A stretch of DNA of 64,000 nucleotides from Janthinobacterium sp. BJB426. GTDB lineage: Bacteria > Pseudomonadota > Gammaproteobacteria > Burkholderiales > Burkholderiaceae_D. The position numbers were made by a program, and so were the translations under genes. Shown in pieces: positions 41,401 through 49,386 of the stretch. Below the pieces are notes generated by a model. That model did not search any database, was not told the origin of the DNA, and saw only the letters and a program-made list of their open reading frames with translations. The stretch spans positions 248,001 to 312,000 of the forward strand of contig NZ_PDZL01000005.1 of NCBI RefSeq assembly GCF_002735705.1, given 5' to 3'. Numbering within the stretch: the first letter of the stretch is position 1; every line of letters starts with the position of its first letter.

Positions 41401-44214
41401 CGAGGCGCCGGCCGGCAAGGTGCTGCCGGCGGCATTCCACAGCATGGTATACGGCACGGCCGCGCCGTTTTGCGGCGGTGGCACGGGAGCCACGACCAGC
41501 TTCAGGCCGGTGGCCAGCGAAGGGCCATTGTTTTGCACGCTGACCTGGTACACCAGCGCATCGCCGAACGGGCTCTGTTCGTAGCCCGTATCGACGGCCG
41601 ACACGCTCAGGTCCAGCTCCTTGCTGATCACGGTGACCGTGGTGCTGCTGCTGTCGTTGGCCGCATTGCTGTCGTCGGTCGTGGTGCTGATGGTGGCGCT
41701 GCTGACATAGGTCGCGTCGAGCGCATCGGGGTACGGGAACACGGGAATGGCCGAGAAAATCAGCTGGCGCGTCTCGCCATCGCCGAGCCCAAAGGTCCGG
41801 CATTCGATGCCGGACTGTCCCGCATAGGGCGCGCCGCTGAAGGCAGGCACCAGCGTGCATTGCGCAGCGCTGCCCGCGATGCTGGCCGAGCCGGCCACAA
41901 AGCTCATGCGCGCCGGATCGATGACCTGACGCAGTACCACATTGGCGGCGCTGCTGGGTCCATTGTTGCGGATCGAGGTGGTGTACACCAGCGGCACGCC
42001 GACGCGCACGGGGTTCGGCGCACCGGACATCGCCGTGACGCCGACATCGGCCCGCGGCACGACGGTGACGGTGGCGCCGGAGCTGTTATTGGCCGCATTG
42101 GTGTCGATGGCATCGGGACTCGATACCGTGGCGGTATTGAGCAAGGCACCGTCCTTCAATGGGCGGTTGAGCGTGATGGTGATGGTGCGCGATGCACCAC
42201 TGCCCAGGTTCAGCAGCGTGCAAGTGACGGTTGAAGCAAAGCTGCAGCTTTCGCCCGCGCCGCTGCCGGCCAGCGCGACGCTGCCACCCGTGGTGCCGCT
42301 GCTGCCGTTGTACCAATGCGGCAAGGCGTCGACCACCTTGACGGTCGGAGCGCTGTCCGGGCCGGCATTGCTGACCACCAGGGTATAGCTGAAAGTACTC
42401 GACGCGGCCGGCAAGCTGGCCAGGGACGCCGTCTTGACGATGGCCAGGTCAACGTTCAGCGGCGTCGATGTGACGCTGGCGGTGGCGCAATTGCCCGTGC
42501 TCGCATTGTCCGGCGGCTGGTGCGCCGACCCGGCGACCATGCCGGTACAGGCAGTATTGCTCAAGGTGCCAGCAAAACCGGCTTGCGCGCGCGTGGTCAG
42601 AACCAGGGCAGGCAGTTTTGCGCCGCGCGCCAGGCTGCCGCTGATCGTGTAGTGACAGGTGACCAGCTGTCCGGCCACGCTGCAGGTCCAGCCGGTGCCG
42701 CTGGCACTGACATAGCTTTCTTGCGGCGACAAGGTATCGGTCACGGTCACGGTGCCGCTGGCGGCACTGGTGGAGGTGTTCGCATTGGTGACCGTGATGG
42801 TATTGGTGATCAGGCCATTGGCCGCGACCAGCCCCGGCGACTTGCTCTTGGTCAGGGTCAGGTGGGCGAATGGCGCGACGATGGTGTAGGTGGCCGAGGC
42901 GGGATTGTTCAAGCCATCGAGCGGGGCGCTGCGCGCCACGTCCACCACATTCGCGCCGCCCGTCGCACCTGCGGCGACGGTCAGCGGAATCAGGAACTTG
43001 GAGGAGGTGACGCCATGCGCCAGCGCGCCGATACTGCAGGTGATCGTCTGGCCCGCCTTGGCGCAGCCAGCCGGCAAGGTGCCGATGGTGAAATCGCTGG
43101 ACACCGTCGTCTTCACGGTGACGCCGCTGGCATCCTGCGTGCCGCTATTGACAGCCCACAGGTTCAGGCTGACCGCCTCGCCCGCCGTCAACGAGCTCAG
43201 GCCGCTGGTGTTCGACACCAGGGTTTCCTTGGCATCGAGGTCGGTGCCCGGCTTGACCGTGACGATGACCTGGCTGGGTCCATTATTGCCGTCTTCCGGA
43301 TCACCGGTCTGCAAGTCGCTGGAGGCCACCGACGCACCGTTGGTGATGGTGCCGGCGATGCTCTTCACGATGCGTCCGCCGATCGTGATTGGGGGAGCCT
43401 GCTGTCCGACGCCGATGGCCGCGCCGCTGTAAGTACAGGTCAGCACGGTGCCCGAACGGGCGCATGCCCAGCCGGTGCCTGATGCCGACGCGTAGGTAAA
43501 ATCCGCGCTGGCCGGCAAGTTGTACGTGACCTTGAATTGCGATGCGCTATCCGGACCGGCATTCGCCACGTCCACTTGGTAGCCCACCGTTGCGCCAGCC
43601 GCTGCCGTACAGGCTGCGGGGCAGCCGCTCAAGCCGGTCGTGCCGCTGGCGGCCACGCTCAGGTCCGCGCCCTTGATGACGGTGACCGTTTTGATCGAAT
43701 CGTTGTTGAAGCTGTTGCCGTCCGTGTCCACGTTGGCAAAAGACACGCTGGCCTTCGTGACCACGGCGGAAGCCGCCGAGCCGGTGCCGCTGAAGTTTAC
43801 GGTCCAGTTCGCTGTTTTGCCCAGTCCGCTGCGCGTGCAATTGAGCAATTGCGGACTGCCCGCCAGATTGAAGGCGCAACCGGCCGGCGCCGTGCTCGAT
43901 GCAAAACTCACATTGGCAGGCAGTTCCACCGCCAGGCGCACGGTGCCCGTCGCATCGACCAGGTCTTCATTGTTCGTCACGACCACCGAAAAGCTGGCCT
44001 TGCCGCCGCGCGGCACGGGATCCGGCGTTTGCAGATAGGCGGAAACGGATAAGTCGATGGTCGCCGCCGATGCCGTTCCCACCCCGCCAAGGGTACAGAA
44101 ACAGACGATCAGCCATAGCAAGCGCTGCAGGAGAGCGCGCGGCCCTCCCCGCTTGCAAGAGATCAGACAGGAGAAGATAGTTCGCAAAAAGGAGGACATA
44201 GGCATGGCAGTCAT
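35443..44214 (-). CDS. Giant DUF11/SdrD_B repeat surface protein
   Basis: About 2,920 residues; the start is uncertain among ATGs at 44214, 44205 and 44199 (none with a clear Shine-Dalgarno). A signal peptide follows (LLWLIVCFCTLGGVGTASAA). Order: eight DUF11-type beta repeats (bases about 44080-40690; each with NxGPxSA-like VVSNAGPDSA), ten SdrD_B modules (40690-37190; each with D-x-N-x-NG-x-x-D-x-GE calcium-type loops and VAGVTVTLSG), a Cna_B-like module, another DUF11, a last SdrD_B, and a short degenerate OmpA-like C-terminus (about 35700-35450). Such stalk proteins act in adhesion or surface layers. No LPXTG or autotransporter barrel is present, so the overlapping gene product may supply the anchor. 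Confidence 0.88.
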   Translation of the reverse strand: MTAMPMSSFLRTIFSCLISCKRGGPRALLQRLLWLIVCFCTLGGVGTASAATIDLSVSAYLQTPDPVPRGGKASFSVVVTNNEDLVDATGTVRLAVELPANVSFASSTAPAGCAFNLAGSPQLLNCTRSGLGKTANWTVNFSGTGSAASAVVTKASVSFANVDTDGNSFNNDSIKTVTVIKGADLSVAASGTTGLSGCPAACTAAAGATVGYQVDVANAGPDSASQFKVTYNLPASADFTYASASGTGWACARSGTVLTCTYSGAAIGVGQQAPPITIGGRIVKSIAGTITNGASVASSDLQTGDPEDGNNGPSQVIVTVKPGTDLDAKETLVSNTSGLSSLTAGEAVSLNLWAVNSGTQDASGVTVKTTVSSDFTIGTLPAGCAKAGQTITCSIGALAHGVTSSKFLIPLTVAAGATGGANVVDVARSAPLDGLNNPASATYTIVAPFAHLTLTKSKSPGLVAANGLITNTITVTNANTSTSAASGTVTVTDTLSPQESYVSASGTGWTCSVAGQLVTCHYTISGSLARGAKLPALVLTTRAQAGFAGTLSNTACTGMVAGSAHQPPDNASTGNCATASVTSTPLNVDLAIVKTASLASLPAASSTFSYTLVVSNAGPDSAPTVKVVDALPHWYNGSSGTTGGSVALAGSGAGESCSFASTVTCTLLNLGSGASRTITITLNRPLKDGALLNTATVSSPDAIDTNAANNSSGATVTVVPRADVGVTAMSGAPNPVRVGVPLVYTTSIRNNGPSSAANVVLRQVIDPARMSFVAGSASIAGSAAQCTLVPAFSGAPYAGQSGIECRTFGLGDGETRQLIFSAIPVFPYPDALDATYVSSATISTTTDDSNAANDSSSTTVTVISKELDLSVSAVDTGYEQSPFGDALVYQVSVQNNGPSLATGLKLVVAPVPPPQNGAAVPYTMLWNAAGSTLPAGASCSQPGGAGSNLVCYLASSSAGSTLASGASRVFGLKFDTGPVSNAPLGSITYKINASVESLETGAAPFAGDKLATNNVVEETTTVLPKTDLMLVSKTVSPASPFSINQPFTYTLVVGNLGPALAASTVVTDVLPAGFVLTGAPTARLGSGAPLTLNNCVSGGSPVTVTCTLGVLPIASGAADTANLVSITIPVKAPYPAYAGPFASNITNTASIVPTPGTSRDPNAGNNSSSVDVQIVKSSIAGSVYNDANRSNSMDAGEKITTSVTFSLYGQDFWGNDIGTAGAPLTLGTSSGDFLFDRLPRSAAGGYTLVETQPASYADLFEVAGTAGGTPPPASCDGGANCSASAAHNTIGQIVLAPNTAATGYLFQEYAHAAISGYVYADKNNNGVREAGENGIAGVQVKLSGLTFWGADVCAAMGSACTATTDANGKYSFTNVPPSRLGESYTVTELSQPAGYADGKEQNGAGNVVANSAGRAAPEGIVVGSIEPGLSYTERNFGELALASIAGSVYMDNNRDAVRQGGESTGVAGVTLTLSGNDHLGHPVCPGSAVPSCTFQTGADGSYLIAGLAPSDAAGYAVTVTPPASLYHTGAQAGSLGGLIDGAVRVPGTGVPGAAIRTAGAIVLLPGATATGYHFGQAPGAAGGVAQSLSGYVYIDANRNGRKDSGETGIAGVTVTLSGTTADGFDVCSVIVPALCTLQTAADGGYRFTGLPQSDSNGYAVVEVQPSAYLDGAESVGTVNGVATGRIGGSAPRFDQFSGVVLPNGGSARDYNFGELTGSIAGRVYLDVDGNGAASSGDTPLTGVTLTLTGGTGGPVTVLTDANGAYQFDGLLAGSYTVTQTQPVNYADAGQAAGNGGGNASVANVVSAIALVPGAQLTGYDFGEKTGAISGAVYVDANDNGVRDAGETAGIAGVTISLSGIARDGVTPVKRTAITAADGSYSFRDLPNANAAGYTLVETQPTAYLDGRQRKGLIDGAASCANPACDIGTANAIARIPFDAAKSHTRFDFGELLAASISGRVYGDANDNGSYEKGEGLQGVSLTLSGIDGHGKPVNVSVVTAADGSYTFPGLYPSGPGGYTVTETQPAGLGNYPGATGTSVGSVNGKPVGTGVVDVISGIILPPQGNGSGYDFREQVSSLRGFVYRDLNDNGAMDAGEAGIAEIEITLRGANGFSRTVVTGTDGSYRFDGLPAGTYSLLESQPAVYLDGRETAGSAGGKVNNASFGAAPEYNTIGDIVLPVATQASGYLFGERHMLGKLGGVVYADLNNDGVRNEGEQGIAGVTVVLSGTSVDGKLVKLSVVTGADGSYLFDTVPVSDAAGYTLTETQPAGYVDGKTVVLPGSVGTANASKPVGVGNKDTITGIKLAAGDDMRGYLFGEKGIPQLKPPIINGYVWLNHDGSRVRPLDGSQAGVAGWTAELHQEGKLICRAITDEKGFYQFDNLHCPGYEASGLPTGSGYAITFLKDGNNMPNVPVSTGGEGEVVPGGSRISNLTLRDGDRVVEQNLPLDPAGVVYDSVTRKPVAGAVVSISGPAGFDSAAHLVGGVAEQTQTVGSDGMYQFLLQNGFPSGVYTLSVLAPANYLLAPSGSLPACKGPLTVGLVPDPAFIQASELAPALSTKMELDPNNCTGLIAGGARTTQYYLSFVITNGGSAPILNNHIPLDPLGSDSIMVTKTTPMLNVTRGDLVPYTITASNPQAATLGAMEVRDLIPAGFKYRVGSATRNGVPAEPVVDGRSLRWKESGFAPKEKKTYKLMLMVGSGVGDGEYVNQAWAATGETRISNLATATVRVVPDATFDCPDIIGKVFDDQNANGYQDEGEAGIAGVRMATARGLLVTTDAEGRFHVACPAIPNADRGSNFVMKLDDRTLPSGYRVTTENPRDVRLTRGKVVKLNFGATIHRVVRLELSDAAFVAGETALQAEWAGRIEGLVSQLRAKPSVLRIAYAAGGDAALAARRSKAIESEMQARWQALQNEYPLVIEIEGAQ
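37190..40690 (-). repeat. Tandem SdrD_B coding repeats, about 390 bases each
   Basis: Ten modules begin near 40690, 40285, 39890, 39450, 39060, 38735, 38355, 37985, 37630 and 37225. Each codes for G-x-VY-x-D-x-N-x-NG-x-x-D-x-GE...AGVT-x-x-LSG and a GxYxFxxL segment. Similarity is clear in protein and weaker in DNA, so these are diverged repeats with some scope for recombination between copies. Confidence 0.75.
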
Positions 44215-44301
44215 CAGGGGGTTGTGCGGTGTACTGCAACGGCACTTCCGGCCCAGAAAAAATAGCGAACAGCCTGTTTTTTCACCCTGCTGGCATGGCA
44301 A

Positions 44302-44850
44302 GGCGGCACGAAAGTCAACAAGTATTCAATGTGTAATTTTTAGCAACATTGATGATTTGCGACATTCTGGTGCATTTTTTAATGCTTTACAATCAATAAA
44401 AATATTAAAAAGTTAATTAATTGAGATTGGACAAGGAAATCAAAAAATTCCTCAAAGGCACTTGTGCCCATGCTAACAAGTGTGTCTATTTTGTTATTTA
44501 TTGAAATTGGTACTAAGACAGTTTTTTTGGCATCACGCCCTTGGAATGGCAGAAAATGACGGTAAAGATGCCAATTTCAGCCAATGTGTCACTATGTATC
44601 CTACCGTACATATCAAAATATAAAGTGTTTCCCATGTGATACTAAAAATAATTGAAATGACAATGTTTATTGGTATCACAGAAGATGCGCGGCGAAAATC
44701 GCAAAAGAATTCCCAGTGGAAATTCTTTGTGCAAAATACCGTGAAAATATCGTTGTTAAAATACAACAACAAAAATTGGCAGCGCGCCGTCGCGGACAGG
44801 GGAAAAGCAGGGATTTTTGGGAAAGGGCAGCAGGAGGACGCCGCCGTCAG
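44302..44850. other. AT-rich, apparently non-coding region upstream of the surface operon
   Basis: About 550 bases with far more A/T than the rest of the window (long A and T runs between 44330 and 44770), between the giant surface gene and the efflux operon end. Only short, compositionally unconvincing ORFs occur. It contains a small hairpin GGCAC-TT-GTGCC (44457-44468) and an inverted repeat CACTTGT/ACAAGTG (44459-44465, 44476-44482). It probably holds the surface operon promoter and binding sites for nucleoid proteins; I see no clear -35/-10 pair. Confidence 0.6.
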
Positions 44851-44873
44851 CATCCAGGCAAACAGCCTGGATG
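44851..44873 (-). terminator. Hairpin downstream of the EmrAB-type operon
   Basis: CATCCAGGC-AAACA-GCCTGGATG, a perfect 9-bp stem with a 5-base loop. A second imperfect hairpin (TGTCCCGGCAG/CTGCCGGACA) lies between it and the stop codon at 44945. No T-run, so factor-dependent termination is more likely. Confidence 0.4.
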
Positions 44874-44944
44874 TTGCAGCAAGAAAGACCAGCGCTTGTC
44901 CCGGCAGATGAATCCGTCGCCTGCCGGACAGACTGGAACAAGCT

Positions 44945-46342
44945 TTAAGGGCGGGCCGCTGCCGACCAGCCGCCGCCCATGGCCCGGTACAGGTCGACCG
45001 AGGCGACGAGGATGCGCGTCTTCAGCTGCAGCAGTCCCACGTCGGCGCTGTACAGGGTGCGCTGGGCGTCGAGTTCTTCCAGGTACGAGGCATAGCCATT
45101 GCGGTAGCGGTTATGCGCGATGCGCAGGGTGTCCGCCGCCGTGGCGCGGCGCGCATCGTTTTCCACGGCTTGCTGCCGCAGCCGGTAGATGGCGCCCAGG
45201 CTGTTCTCCGTTTCGGCGAAAGCATTGCGCACCACGTTTTCATATGCGTACACAAGCTGGTCGCGCTGCGCGCCGGCCGCATCCGTCTGCGCCTGCACCC
45301 GGCCACCATCGAACAGGGGGCCGGCCGCCAGCGCCGTCAGGCGCCACAGGGCCGTCGGCGCATGCAGGAAATCGGTGAGGGTCGTCGCTTGCCCGCCGCC
45401 GACGGCCGTCAGCTTGAACGAGGGCAGCAGCTGGTCTCGCGTGGCCGCCAGGCTGGCGTTGGCGGCCGCCAGGTTGTGTTCCGCGCGCGCGATGTCGGGC
45501 CGCCGGCGCAGCAATTCGGATGGCAGGCCGGCCGGCACGCCAGGCGCCGCCAGCTCGGCCAGCGGCAAGCCGCGCGCGATGGGGCCGGGATTGCCGCCGA
45601 CGAGGATGGCCAGCGCGTTTTCCTGTTCGAAGATTTGCCGCTGCAGCTGCGGCACCTGCTCGGCCGCCGCATGGTATTCCGATTGCGCCTGCAGCCATTC
45701 CAGGCGCGAGCTGTAGCCCACCTCGAACTGCTTGCGCGCCAGCTCGCGCGACTGTTCGCGCAGCTGCAAGGTCGATTGCGTCAGCGCCAGCTGCGCGTCG
45801 AGTCCCCGCAGATTCAGGTAACTCGTCGCCACGCTGGCGGCGATCGACAGGGCCGCCGCATCGAGGCTGGCCTGCTCGGCGCGGTAGCTTTCGCCGGCCG
45901 CATCGCTCAGACTGGCCAGCCGGCCCCACACATCGATTTCATAACTGGCCTGCAGTTCCGCCTGGAAGACATTCGTCACATACGGCTTGCCGCTGGAGGC
46001 CAGGGTGCGCGTGCGCGTGGGCGAGCCGTCGAAGGCCAGGTTGGGCGCGCGGTTTGCATCGGCCTGCGCCAGGCGCGCGCGGTATTCCTGCACGCGGGCG
46101 CGCGCCACGCGCAAGTCGCCGTTGCGCGCCAGCGCCTCGCCCACCAGGTCGCTCAAGACCGGATCACCGAAGGCTTGCCACCACAGCTGCTCGACATGGG
46201 CGTCAGTCGCCGCCGGTGCACCTGCCGCCTGCGCGCGCCAGCCGGATGGCAACTGCAGTGCCGATGCGGGCTGCGGTGGCGCGTTGGCGGCGCAGCCGGC
46301 CAGCGCCAGCGCACCGGCCATCAGCAGGAAATGGCGCTTCAT
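44945..46342 (-). CDS. NodT-type outer membrane factor lipoprotein of MFS tripartite efflux
   Basis: 465 residues. Lipobox LAGC after a short signal (MKRHFLLMAGALALAGC). TolC/OprM-type repeats: ASYEIDVWGRLASLSDAAGESYRAEQASLDAAALSIAASVATSYLNLRGLDAQ in the first half and PLFDGGRVQAQTDAAGAQRDQLVYAYENVVRNAFAETENSL...RYRNGYASYLEELDAQRTLY in the second. The start overlaps the stop of the adaptor gene by four bases (ATGA). It is the last gene of the three-gene operon and the outer membrane duct. Confidence 0.93.
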   Translation of the reverse strand: MKRHFLLMAGALALAGCAANAPPQPASALQLPSGWRAQAAGAPAATDAHVEQLWWQAFGDPVLSDLVGEALARNGDLRVARARVQEYRARLAQADANRAPNLAFDGSPTRTRTLASSGKPYVTNVFQAELQASYEIDVWGRLASLSDAAGESYRAEQASLDAAALSIAASVATSYLNLRGLDAQLALTQSTLQLREQSRELARKQFEVGYSSRLEWLQAQSEYHAAAEQVPQLQRQIFEQENALAILVGGNPGPIARGLPLAELAAPGVPAGLPSELLRRRPDIARAEHNLAAANASLAATRDQLLPSFKLTAVGGGQATTLTDFLHAPTALWRLTALAAGPLFDGGRVQAQTDAAGAQRDQLVYAYENVVRNAFAETENSLGAIYRLRQQAVENDARRATAADTLRIAHNRYRNGYASYLEELDAQRTLYSADVGLLQLKTRILVASVDLYRAMGGGWSAAARP

Positions 46343-47508
46343 GGCTTGGCCTTCTTCGCTGCAGGCGGCGGCGCCGGATTCTCCGCCGAGTCGTTCAGCA
46401 CGGCCGACGTGTCGACGCTGACCACCACCGACATGCCGGGCACGAGGCGGCGTGCGTTCGCCTGGCCCGCATCGATGCGGATGCGCACGGGAATGCGCTG
46501 GGCGATTTTGAGGTAATTACCCGTCGCGTTATCGGCCGGCAGCACGGAAAACTCGGAACCCGTGGCCGGCGAGATGCGCTCCACTTGCCCCGTCAGCACG
46601 GCGCCGTCGAGCGCATCGACGTGGAAGGTGGCACTCTGCCCCTCCTGCACGCCGTTCATCTGCGTTTCCTTGAAATTGGCGATCACCCACATCTGGCGCG
46701 GCACCAGCGCCATCAGCTGCGCGCCCGAATTCACGTACGCGCCCTGGCGCACCGTCACCTGGCCCAATTGTCCATCGGAAGGCGCCACGATGCGCGTGTT
46801 ATCGAGGTCGATCTTCGCTGCCTTGACGGCCGCCTGCGCGTTCGCCACGGCCGCTTCCAGGGCCTGCTTGTTGACCACCACGCTATGCACGCTTTGCTGG
46901 GCGATGTCGAGATTGGCCCTGGCCTGCGCCAGCGCTGCCGCCATCTGCGCCTGCGTGGCGCGCGACTGGTCGTGTTCGCGCTGCGACAAAGAACCGTCGG
47001 CCACCAGCTGCTCCACGCGATTGAGGTCGGCGCTGGCCTTGCGCGCCTGCGCTTCCGCGTTAGCCATCACGGCCTCGCTGACGGAAATGCCCGCCTGCGC
47101 GCTGGCCTTTTGCTGCGCCCAGTTCGACAGCGCCGCCTGCTGCGCGGCCAGCTGGGCCTGCGCCTGCTCGTAGCGCTGCTGATAGATGCGATCGTCGATG
47201 CGCACCAGCAGCTGGCCCTCCTTGACGTCCATGAAGTCCTGCACCGTCACCTCCACCACATAACCGGACAGCTGCGTGCCGATGATGGTCACCTGCCCCC
47301 GCACGGTGGCGTTTTCCGTCGTCACGATGGGACTGGTGAACGGCGGCAGCCGCCACGCGTACAGCACGATCAGCACGCCCACCAGGGCCACGGCCGCAAA
47401 GGCCAGCGCGGACAGCCATTGGTGGCGCCGGTCCGGCTGCGCCGTGGAAGGGGCGACGGGTGCGGGTGCGATGGGCGGCACTGGCGGCGTGGTGTTATTT
47501 TCTGTCAT
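46339..47508 (-). CDS. EmrA/HlyD-type membrane fusion protein
   Basis: 389 residues from ATG 47508. A Pro-rich N-terminal tail, one inner membrane helix (WLSALAFAAVALVGVLIVLYAW), then EmrA-type lipoyl motifs (GQVTIIGTQLSGYVVEVTVQDFMDVKEGQLLVRID and NTRIVAPSDGQLGQVTVRQGAYV) around a long coiled-coil hairpin rich in Ala and Gln. The C-terminal beta-barrel contains VDALDGAVLTGQVERISPATGSEFSVLP. The start overlaps the MFS stop region by 14 bases. It links the MFS exporter to the outer membrane factor. Confidence 0.93.
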   Translation of the reverse strand: MTENNTTPPVPPIAPAPVAPSTAQPDRRHQWLSALAFAAVALVGVLIVLYAWRLPPFTSPIVTTENATVRGQVTIIGTQLSGYVVEVTVQDFMDVKEGQLLVRIDDRIYQQRYEQAQAQLAAQQAALSNWAQQKASAQAGISVSEAVMANAEAQARKASADLNRVEQLVADGSLSQREHDQSRATQAQMAAALAQARANLDIAQQSVHSVVVNKQALEAAVANAQAAVKAAKIDLDNTRIVAPSDGQLGQVTVRQGAYVNSGAQLMALVPRQMWVIANFKETQMNGVQEGQSATFHVDALDGAVLTGQVERISPATGSEFSVLPADNATGNYLKIAQRIPVRIRIDAGQANARRLVPGMSVVVSVDTSAVLNDSAENPAPPPAAKKAKP

Positions 47509-49189
47509 TGCTCGGTTCCGAATTGGTAATGGGGACGATGGCCATGGCCGTCTGCGCATCGCGCACGGGGCCGACCAGACGGCGCGCGCCGATGGTGATG
47601 CGGGTCCAGGACTGGCTGACCAGCATCCAGATCAAGGTGGCGATGGCGACGCCGGCGATCATCAAAAAAACGTCGTTATAGGCCAGCACATTGGCTTCGC
47701 GCGTGGCGATGGCGCCCAGGCGCGCCACGCCCTGGGCGCTGCGCAAGGTGGGATCCGTCAGCACGCCGCCATAGCTTGCGGCGCCCGACTGCACGCGCGC
47801 GGCCACCTGCGGGTCAAGCATGGTGAGATGCTCGACCAGGTAGCTGGAATGGTATTTTTCGCGCGCCGTCTGGATGGTGCCGACGATGGCCGCCCCGAGC
47901 AGGCCGCCCAGGTTCTGCGTCATGGTAAACATCACGGAAAAACTCACCAGGTTGCGCGGTTCGGCGATCACGGCGCCCATGCCCGCCACCATGGTGGGAC
48001 CGAGGAAATAAGTGCCGCCAAAGGCCAGCAGAAACTGGCTGACATACATGTTGACGGGGCGCGTCTGGCTGGTGGCGTGCGCGTCGATCAGGGCGCCAGC
48101 GGCGATCAGCAACAGCGCGAACATCAGCGAACGGTTCAGGGTCGCGGGGTTGATCGTCAGCGCGCTGACCACCAAACCTGCCACGCTGCCCAGCAGGACC
48201 ACGATGAACAGATTCTGCATCTGGTCCGTGTTCAAGCCCAGCGCCTGCAGAAAGCCCACGGCACCCGTCGATTCGGACAGCACGATACGAAACAGCAGCA
48301 CGGATAAAAACAGCTTGGCGATCTTGCCTGTGGTGAGCCAGCGCGTGTTGAGCAGCGGGCGCGCGCGGTTATGTTCGATGGCCAGCGAGGCGGCGATCAG
48401 CACGATGGAACATGCCAGGCACACGCCCACCCACTCGGACTCCATCCACCACGCCGTGCGCCCCTGCGCCAGCACGGCGCACAGCAGGGCCACACCGGGC
48501 GCGAACAGGATGAAAGTGAGGAAATCGAGCGGCTCGAACGTCTGCACGCGGTCACCGGGCGGCAGTTTCAGGGCCAGCACGCAGCCCAGCGCCAGCAGGG
48601 CCAGCCCCAGTTCGAACAGGTACAGGCCATGCCATTCGCCGATCTGCAGCAGCTCGGAAGTGAAGATGCGCGCCAGCGGCAGCGCCAGCTGAGCAAAACC
48701 CAGGCCCAGCACCACGCCCTTCAGGCGGTGCCGCGCGGGAAACGCCTGCAAGGTGTAGTACAGCCCCAGCACGCCCAGCGCGCCGCCCACCATGCCATGC
48801 GCGGCGCGCACGGCGATCGCCGACGGCAAGGTATTCGCATACAGGTGGGCGAACGTCACCAGCGCATACAGCACCAGGAACGCTTCCGTGAACAGGCGCA
48901 GGCCGAACTGCTGGCGGAACTTCACCAGCAGCAGATTCATGGACACGATGGTCATCACGTAGGCGGCCGGCAGCCACTGCATCTGGTAGGCATAGGCAGC
49001 CAGCGAACCTTGCAGGTTCAGCAAATTGGCCGTCACCAGGCCGTTGCCCAGTCCCCCCGTCAGCGCGACGATCAGGCCGACGATGAAATACGCGACACGC
49101 TTGGGCGTCGAATGTTCGGGCATCGATGGCGACCCGGGCAAGGTCGGGCGTTCGCCCGGCCCCCAGGTGCGAGGTGTGTACTTGTCCAT
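47495..49189 (-). CDS. EmrB-type DHA2 major facilitator exporter
   Basis: 564 residues. A 14-helix MFS of the DHA2 family: GLGNGLVTANLLNLQGSLAAYAYQMQWLPAAYVMTIVSMNLLLVKFRQQFGLR at helices 1-2, GMVGGALGVLG near the antiporter motif, and a long periplasmic segment before the last helix (QTAREKYHSSYLVEHLTMLDPQVAARVQSG), all EmrB-like. It is a proton/drug antiporter handing substrate to the adaptor. No regulator gene adjoins the operon; its promoter must lie in 49190-49386, where I see no clear operator. Confidence 0.93.
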   Translation of the reverse strand: MDKYTPRTWGPGERPTLPGSPSMPEHSTPKRVAYFIVGLIVALTGGLGNGLVTANLLNLQGSLAAYAYQMQWLPAAYVMTIVSMNLLLVKFRQQFGLRLFTEAFLVLYALVTFAHLYANTLPSAIAVRAAHGMVGGALGVLGLYYTLQAFPARHRLKGVVLGLGFAQLALPLARIFTSELLQIGEWHGLYLFELGLALLALGCVLALKLPPGDRVQTFEPLDFLTFILFAPGVALLCAVLAQGRTAWWMESEWVGVCLACSIVLIAASLAIEHNRARPLLNTRWLTTGKIAKLFLSVLLFRIVLSESTGAVGFLQALGLNTDQMQNLFIVVLLGSVAGLVVSALTINPATLNRSLMFALLLIAAGALIDAHATSQTRPVNMYVSQFLLAFGGTYFLGPTMVAGMGAVIAEPRNLVSFSVMFTMTQNLGGLLGAAIVGTIQTAREKYHSSYLVEHLTMLDPQVAARVQSGAASYGGVLTDPTLRSAQGVARLGAIATREANVLAYNDVFLMIAGVAIATLIWMLVSQSWTRITIGARRLVGPVRDAQTAMAIVPITNSEPSNDRK

Positions 49190-49348
49190 GCAGTAATCGC
49201 GATCCGGTTTGCTGAAGCCGTTCCTTGCCGCTGCTATCCAGATAGTGGCAAATGAACAGTTCTAGTCAGCAGCATATCACCGCAGGACGTTTTTATTGTT
49301 TACATTGTTACATGGCGTTGCGCATGCAGCTCAAACAGCGTATGCAAC

Positions 49349-49369
49349 GGGGCCGGCGGTTCCGGCCCC
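49349..49369. terminator. Hairpin downstream of the catalase gene
   Basis: GGGGCCGG-CGGTT-CCGGCCCC, a perfect 8-bp GC stem 18 bases after the catalase stop. No T-run on the minus strand, so a weak call. Confidence 0.4.
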
Positions 49370-49386
49370 TGTGCCGATGCAGCCTC

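Noticed and set aside
44533-44853. A 106-codon minus-strand frame in the AT-rich region
   Set aside because: No ribosome site, Phe/Ile/Cys-rich sequence expected from AT-rich non-coding DNA, and it overlaps hairpins.
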